A stretch of 64,000 nucleotides of DNA from JAUWKC01 sp035527845 (GTDB lineage: Bacteria > Planctomycetota > Phycisphaerae > Sedimentisphaerales > Anaerobacaceae). Shown here piece after piece: positions 59,465 to 64,000 of the stretch. Every line of letters starts with the position of its first letter. Position 1 is the stretch's first letter. The DNA lies in assembly GCA_035527845.1 (NCBI GenBank), contig DATKZT010000005.1, positions 23,589 through 87,588 on the forward strand, read 5' to 3'. The notes beneath the pieces are model-generated. The model searched no databases, was not told the DNA's origin, and worked only from the letters and a program-made list of their open reading frames with translations. The position numbers and the translations under genes were made by a program.

Positions 59465-61063
59465 TCAACTGTTGGGTGACTGCTGTCGTAATGGAGCGCT
59501 TCGTCCGCTTTTTCGATAGATGTCTAACTGCGTTTTCAGCTCCTGTACGATTTGCGGATACTTGTAGTAAAGGTTAGTAGTCTCACCGGGGTCTGTCTTC
59601 AGGTCGTAGAGCTGGCCCGGCGCATCGGGCGCCGTATCCGGCAGGGCAAAGGGCTTCAGCATCTCCCGATCATAATTATTTCCTCCTGAACCCTTGTGAT
59701 CGAGATACTTCCATCTTCCCCGCCGGATCGCAAGCGCAAGTTTGTTGGTCTGGTGGAGTGTGTATCGACGGACAGGCTTGTCTTTGTCTTGTTTTCCAAG
59801 CAGCACCGGCAGGATGTTGAAACTGTCCTCCGCTGCGTCATTCGGCAGCTCTGCTCCCGCAGCGGCGGCACAAGTGGCCATCACATCGGTAATACACACC
59901 GTTTGACCCGACCTGGTCCCGGCTTTGATCTTCCCCAGCCAGCGCGCTATGAAAGGAACCCGGTGACCGCCCTCCCACTGGTCACGCTTCATGCCGCGCC
60001 ACGGCCGCGCACCGTCGTGATGGTAATCCTTTCGCATGTTGATAACGCTCGTGACCTCGGGGCCGTTGTCGCTCGAAAACATCACCAGCGTATTGTCGGC
60101 AAAACCATGTTCTTCGAGGGCCTTCATGAGCCGGCCCACAATGTAATCGAGTTCATATATAAAATCGCCGTGCGGACCGGCATTCGTCTTGCCTTTGAAA
60201 TCCTTTCCCGCAAAAGAAGGCAGATGAACCGCCTGCGTCGAATGAAAAAGGAAAAAGGGCCTGTCCGGCGACTTCTTCTTATGGTTTTCCAGAAACTCGA
60301 GACTCTTTTTCAGAAACAACATATCCACCTCTTCCAAATCGAAATCCGGCGCAATCATGCCCTGTCGATTGTCCTTCGAATATGGATGTTTTGGCAAAGG
60401 TGTTCGGTCGAGTATCTTCGTCGGCGGCGTCGGAATCCGGTCGCCGTCAATAAAAGCGTAAAGCCAGTCCGTGGCCGGACAGCACGCGGTTCCAAAGAAA
60501 TGATCAAAGCCGCGATGTATGGGGCTGTCGGGTATCGGCCGCGAATAGTCGATTCTTTTTACCCCCTCGATCCCGCTCTCAGTGATCCGCTTCCCATCCT
60601 TGTCCATGAATGTCAAACCAATATGCCACTTGCCAAAGCATGCCGTCTCATAACCCCGCTTGCCGAGCATACCCGGAAGCGTCAGCCGTGACTCCTCAAT
60701 CAGGCAGGGCCCCTCTGCCCCCGTGAATACCCCACGAAAACCCGTACGAAATTCCATCCGCCCCGTCATCAGGCTATAGCGCGTCGGCGTGCACACCGTC
60801 GAAGCGCTGTGCGCATCGGTCAGCAGTATTCCCTCACCCGCCAGTTTGTCCAGATTTGGAGTCGCTACCTTCGATTCGGAATTGTAGCATGAAATATCTC
60901 CGTAACCGAAATCATCGGCAAGGATAAAAAGAATATTCGGCTTCCTGGCCGACTTGCTGCCACGAGAATTAAATAGCCCGCTCCCGCATCCCGACAAACA
61001 AAAACCCGCGGCAGCTAAACCAACAGACTTAATAAAATCACGTCGCGTTTGGTAATTTTTCAT
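59465..61063 (-). CDS. Type I sulfatase, Tat-exported lipoprotein
   Basis: A 532-residue sulfatase. Start ATG 61063 (MKNYQTRRDFIKSVGLAAAG) with GGGGAAAG upstream; a longer frame to 61153 has no such site. The signal is twin-arginine with a lipobox (GFCLSGCGSG). Active-site formylglycine motif CTPTR in ASTVCTPTRYSLMTGRM at about residue 90; metal ligands in LFILADDFGYGDISCY and MFSSDNGPEV. The C-terminus LYDLKTDPGETTNLYYKYP is the usual sulfatase end. It is the second of two sulfatases here; both need a sulfatase-maturing enzyme elsewhere. Confidence 0.94.
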   Translation of the reverse strand: MKNYQTRRDFIKSVGLAAAGFCLSGCGSGLFNSRGSKSARKPNILFILADDFGYGDISCYNSESKVATPNLDKLAGEGILLTDAHSASTVCTPTRYSLMTGRMEFRTGFRGVFTGAEGPCLIEESRLTLPGMLGKRGYETACFGKWHIGLTFMDKDGKRITESGIEGVKRIDYSRPIPDSPIHRGFDHFFGTACCPATDWLYAFIDGDRIPTPPTKILDRTPLPKHPYSKDNRQGMIAPDFDLEEVDMLFLKKSLEFLENHKKKSPDRPFFLFHSTQAVHLPSFAGKDFKGKTNAGPHGDFIYELDYIVGRLMKALEEHGFADNTLVMFSSDNGPEVTSVINMRKDYHHDGARPWRGMKRDQWEGGHRVPFIARWLGKIKAGTRSGQTVCITDVMATCAAAAGAELPNDAAEDSFNILPVLLGKQDKDKPVRRYTLHQTNKLALAIRRGRWKYLDHKGSGGNNYDREMLKPFALPDTAPDAPGQLYDLKTDPGETTNLYYKYPQIVQELKTQLDIYRKSGRSAPLRQQSPNS

Positions 61064-61290
61064 TTTAACTTTCCCCAAAAAATTATTCCTGCCCCTCAGG
61101 GTCCGGCATTTACAATGGTCAAAACCGGCCTGAACAGTCTTCGTAAGCGCCATACTATCAAAATCCTGTTCTTATGTCACCCACTACTTGGGAAATGCCG
61201 GATAAAGGCTGTTCAGCGGTTAAGGATGTACTTTGCCATTTTGCCGCGGGTGGTCAAGGTTTGTGAGAAGACAGTGACTGAAAAGAAAGC

Positions 61291-61450
61291 CGACCATTAA
61301 AAGCCATGCCTTTCTGCAAATCTTCAACAAAACCCTCCCTCAAAAGAAAACGCTTGACAGTTCATATCATATCGATTGTTTGTACCAATTATTGGGCTTG
61401 AACGGAGAAAATTACTTTTATAATCTATTAAATGGGAAATTTCTGCTTGA
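61291..61450 (+). repeat. Conserved upstream element, copy C (of three)
   Basis: Most diverged copy: TTAAAAGCCATGCCTTTCTG, CAAATCTTCAACAAAACC, AACGGAGAAAATTA. TTGACA (61354) fits the -35, but a good -10 at 17 bases is absent. It lies 145 bases before the deiminase gene. The remainder of 61064-61595 has no gene. Confidence 0.65.
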
Positions 61451-61595
61451 TCATAGTGCCATAATTTGCTATGTTCATTAGTGAATAAGATACCGGAGTA
61501 GGGTCAAAAACCCAGTCGGAAAGCAATTTTGAGCGTATCATCCGCTCAGGTACCAGGCAAGGGGCCGGAGTTGCGAAGTGGAGGTGCTGGAAGAC

Positions 61596-63005
61596 ATGAT
61601 GGGTGGAAATAACCGTAGTCGCTGTTGCCTGCTGGGCTTGTGCGCCTTCGTGTTATCTTCACTCGCTACTGATGTACGCGCGTACGCCCGCGGGCTTTCC
61701 GATGACTATGTCGCCCGCGTTGTAGCCCATCAGTCAAATCTGCTTTCACGGCACCGACCGCCGCAGGAGCAACACCGGCGGCACAAGCCGAGGCTGCCGC
61801 AGATGCTTGTGACGCAAGAAAGTCACCCGACCGAAGCACCCTCCGGTGCGGTCCGGACACCCGGTGAATACGAGCCGGTTTACGGTGCGCTTGTACGCTG
61901 GGGACGGTATTCCTTTTACGAGTCACAGCTTACGGAACTTGTCGTCGGAATAACCACTGACCCCAACTCAAACTCGCTCGCGTTTCTAACAGTAGATGAC
62001 AGCTATATGCAATCGGAACTGAGTCCTCGTCTCCAACTTGCGGGTGCAAATATCAACCGGGTCAGATTCATTATCTACGATGAATACGGAGATGACGCGT
62101 CCGTCTGGATTCGCGACTACGGGCCGCGCTACATTCATGAGGACGGCCTTCCGGCCATAATCGACCACACTTTTGGTCACGGCACTGCTGATAACGCTTT
62201 CCCGGCATGGCTCAGTACTTACGAGCTTCCATTCGACGACAATGAGCCGGTTTACGAGATGGATCTCACGCACGACGGAGGTAACCTGCTTTGTACTTCG
62301 ACGGGCGATGCGTTTATGAGCACTTGGATTATGGAGCAAAATCCTGACAAGAATGAGCCCGACATTAGGGGTATTATTGAAAGCCACTTCAACGTCAGCT
62401 TGACACTCTATGATAGGCTGCCATTTTATGCCGGTTATCATATTGATATGTGGTTGCTCCCGCTTTCAGACAACAAGATTATTGTGTCGGAGTTTCCGCC
62501 GGACCACCCGCAGTCGAAGACTATAACTGATAACGCCGCTGCCGATCTGCAATCGAGGGGTTACACAGTCTACCGGACGCCCGCTCATGTTGAACCAGGA
62601 GAAGACGCCCTTGGGGGTTCGCATTACACTTATACAAATGCCGCGATTGTAAACGGGAGAGTATTCATCCCGTCGTATGACGAGCCCGCTCAGGATGCAG
62701 CGGCCATGGCCACTTACCGAGCGGCCTTGCCGGACCACGAAGTCATCCAAATTGCCTGCGCAAGTATGCTCCATGACAACGGTGCGCTTCACTGTATAAC
62801 GAAGCCCATTTACACAATTCTGGGCGACTTTGACAAAGACGTTGACGTGGACCTGGTGGACTTTGCTATTTTCGCTGCTGCTTGGTTCACTGAAGAGGGA
62901 GATAGCAAATGGAATCGTGACTGCAACATCGCAGTCCCGAAGGATGCTATTATCGACGAACTGGACCTTTTTGTCTTGGCCAGCAACTGGCTGGTAGGTA
63001 AATAA
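61596..63005 (+). CDS. Secreted arginine/agmatine deiminase-family protein with C-terminal dockerin-like domain
   Basis: About 469 residues from ATG 61596 (MMGGNNRSRCCLLGLCAFVL, signal peptide), ten bases after GGAGGTG; a GTG 18 bases earlier is possible. The guanidino-modifying domain shows FIIYDEYGDDASVWIRDYGP (Asp and Arg), MDLTHDGGNLLCT, AGYHIDMWLLPL and the catalytic cysteine in MLHDNGALHCITKP. This is the Porphyromonas-type PAD/agmatine deiminase family. The last ~60 residues (GDFDKDVDVDLVDFAIFAAA, and DELDLFVLASNWLVGK) are a dockerin-like pair. It may convert peptidyl-arginine or agmatine outside the cell. Confidence 0.85.
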   Translation: MMGGNNRSRCCLLGLCAFVLSSLATDVRAYARGLSDDYVARVVAHQSNLLSRHRPPQEQHRRHKPRLPQMLVTQESHPTEAPSGAVRTPGEYEPVYGALVRWGRYSFYESQLTELVVGITTDPNSNSLAFLTVDDSYMQSELSPRLQLAGANINRVRFIIYDEYGDDASVWIRDYGPRYIHEDGLPAIIDHTFGHGTADNAFPAWLSTYELPFDDNEPVYEMDLTHDGGNLLCTSTGDAFMSTWIMEQNPDKNEPDIRGIIESHFNVSLTLYDRLPFYAGYHIDMWLLPLSDNKIIVSEFPPDHPQSKTITDNAAADLQSRGYTVYRTPAHVEPGEDALGGSHYTYTNAAIVNGRVFIPSYDEPAQDAAAMATYRAALPDHEVIQIACASMLHDNGALHCITKPIYTILGDFDKDVDVDLVDFAIFAAAWFTEEGDSKWNRDCNIAVPKDAIIDELDLFVLASNWLVGK

Positions 63006-63283
63006 CTCATCTCTGGGTTACCTTTCGCAGTTTTTAGACGGTTACTCTTAATATCAGATTTCCTGCGTATGGTCATCCTTATCTGATGTTCTGATTTGGA
63101 TTAACTCGGTCCTGCCAGGAGAACGACTTGACTGAATGTTCGGATTGGATAGAATAGACAAATTGGTATCGGGGCCTTCCTCAAGGTTTTGTGGGGCGCC
63201 ATAATGAGATCTACATTTTGAATAGTACGGCTCCTGCGTAAGTCTGGAGCAATCCGCAGCCGTTTTCATCAGGAGTTGGATGG

Positions 63284-64000
63284 ATGATACAATCTGCTCG
63301 CCCAGTGATCGCTCTGCTCGGATTCCTCCTGGCACTTTGGACATTCCTGTTTGGCAGTATGAGTTCCGTCGGTCATGCTTTCGAAGCCCGGAACACGGAT
63401 CTGGAACGGTTCCTGCCCAACAATGGCAACTCGGTTTTCAACGCTGCAGGTCTTCTGCGCAAGTGGCCCTCCGGAGGCCCGAAGGAGCTGTGGCGCGTTG
63501 AGATAGGCTGGGGAAAGAGCGCGGTTGTGGAAGCAGGCGGCCGGGCATTTACGGCTACGGAGACCGACAGAAAGCAATGGGCTATCTGTCTCGACCCTCT
63601 CACCGGTGAAACCCGCTGGAAAAGATTGCTGTTTCCCAAGGAGAACCGTCATTCCGTCAAAGGACCGGTGACATCCCCCGTTATTGACGGAGATCGGATT
63701 TACTTTATTCCCTATGCCATCGACAAGGGAGATCTGTGGGAGATGCGATGCCCGATTGTCTGTCTCAAGAGCGACGGAACGAAATTGTGGCGTGCAGACG
63801 AGACTTTCTGGGCTACCGAGGCGTCCGTCCCTCTGGTGGTGGGCGACATACTTTATGTCAGTGCGGACAACCCGGAACGTGCCATACTGGTTGCACTTGA
63901 CAAGATGACAGGCAAGTTGGAATGGGCTACACATGTAAAGTCGGATAGCAAACGAGAACTCGGGGCACCCGCTTCTCTGACCTATCAGGTAGTGGGTGGG
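63284..64000 (+). CDS. Secreted PQQ-like beta-propeller protein, 5' part (runs off the window)
   Basis: From ATG 63284, eight bases after AGGAG, an open frame of 239 codons runs to the window end. It begins MIQSARPVIALLGFLLALWT, a signal peptide, then ELWRVEIGWGKSAVVEAGGR and CLDPLTGETRWKRLLFPKEN and IVCLKSDGTKLWRADETFWA, the repeated Trp/Gly pattern of PQQ-type eight-bladed propellers common in planctomycetes. No cofactor-binding site can be judged. Other overlapping frames, including one from ATG 63280, are shadows. Confidence 0.85.
   Translation, partial: MIQSARPVIALLGFLLALWTFLFGSMSSVGHAFEARNTDLERFLPNNGNSVFNAAGLLRKWPSGGPKELWRVEIGWGKSAVVEAGGRAFTATETDRKQWAICLDPLTGETRWKRLLFPKENRHSVKGPVTSPVIDGDRIYFIPYAIDKGDLWEMRCPIVCLKSDGTKLWRADETFWATEASVPLVVGDILYVSADNPERAILVALDKMTGKLEWATHVKSDSKRELGAPASLTYQVVGG

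Noticed and set aside
63280..63501. 73-residue ORF beginning at ATG 63280
   Set aside because: Wrong frame; the frame from ATG 63284 stays open to the window end and reads as a signal peptide plus PQQ-propeller repeats.
1..64000. tRNA genes, rRNA genes, CRISPR arrays, PEP-CTERM signals
   Set aside because: No cloverleaf with a TTCGA-type arm, no rRNA sequence, no regularly spaced 20-40 base repeats and no PEP C-terminal anchor were seen; I could not run covariance searches.

Overview
The window looks like a chromosomal piece of a Planctomycetota bacterium, most likely class Phycisphaerae. The evidence is two Tat/lipoprotein-type sulfatases, dockerin-like repeats on secreted proteins, large WD40/beta-helix and PQQ-propeller-type secreted proteins, several ECF sigma factors each followed by a membrane-anchored partner, and housekeeping operons with unusual partners. 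Taxonomy is inferred from gene content only. I saw no rRNA, tRNA or CRISPR array.

Layout. 1-8.9 kb: a PilZ fragment, then four tandem two-gene modules (ECF sigma factor plus single-span membrane partner), each closed by a related GGCC...GGCC hairpin terminator. All four partner genes also carry an in-frame internal GGAG-7 nt-ATG that could start a secreted form. 9-16.2 kb: a HEPN/MNT pair, pyrF-murD, a membrane protein, and a 1037-residue WD40/beta-helix protein. 16.2-24.2 kb: a long leader with its own terminator, then nusA-infB-rbfA, a degenerate endonuclease III-like gene, hisG and a GalT-type HxHxQ protein. 24.2-30 kb: a secreted hypothetical protein, an HtrA-like protease, a lone corrinoid protein, and a sigma-70 factor with extra N-terminal helix-turn-helix domains. 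30-35.2 kb: an accessory stretch with a methyltransferase/Mrr-like fusion, an AT-rich island of unusual small genes, two repeat-rich non-coding regions and a glutamine cyclotransferase. 35.7-39.5 kb: a TPR lipoprotein, tilS and a sulfatase.

39.5-43.25 kb is the most unusual part. An RHS-type gene is present in two pieces in circularly permuted order, flanked by 30-bp direct repeats (29/30 identical) that are themselves RHS coding sequence. Joining the repeats would restore one reading frame ending in an HExxH metallopeptidase-like tip. An intact-looking IS630 element with an A8 frameshift site lies inside.

43.4-48.3 kb holds central metabolism: gap, an extended ndk-like gene, pgk, rpe and accD. 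48.3-64 kb holds secreted or membrane proteins, the operon hisC-hisB-ispF-cysS-ruvC-ruvA and then ruvB, a second sulfatase, and a secreted arginine/agmatine deiminase-like protein with a dockerin. Three copies of a ~150-bp upstream element (48.4, 57.2, 61.3 kb) precede three secreted or membrane-protein genes, and at least two copies hold a good promoter.

Working together: the sigma modules probably sense envelope signals and reprogram transcription; nusA-infB-rbfA serve transcription, translation and ribosome maturation; gap/pgk/rpe/accD form a carbon-metabolism cluster; ruvABC resolves recombination intermediates; sulfatases and dockerin-bearing proteins suggest breakdown of sulfated polysaccharides outside the cytoplasm.
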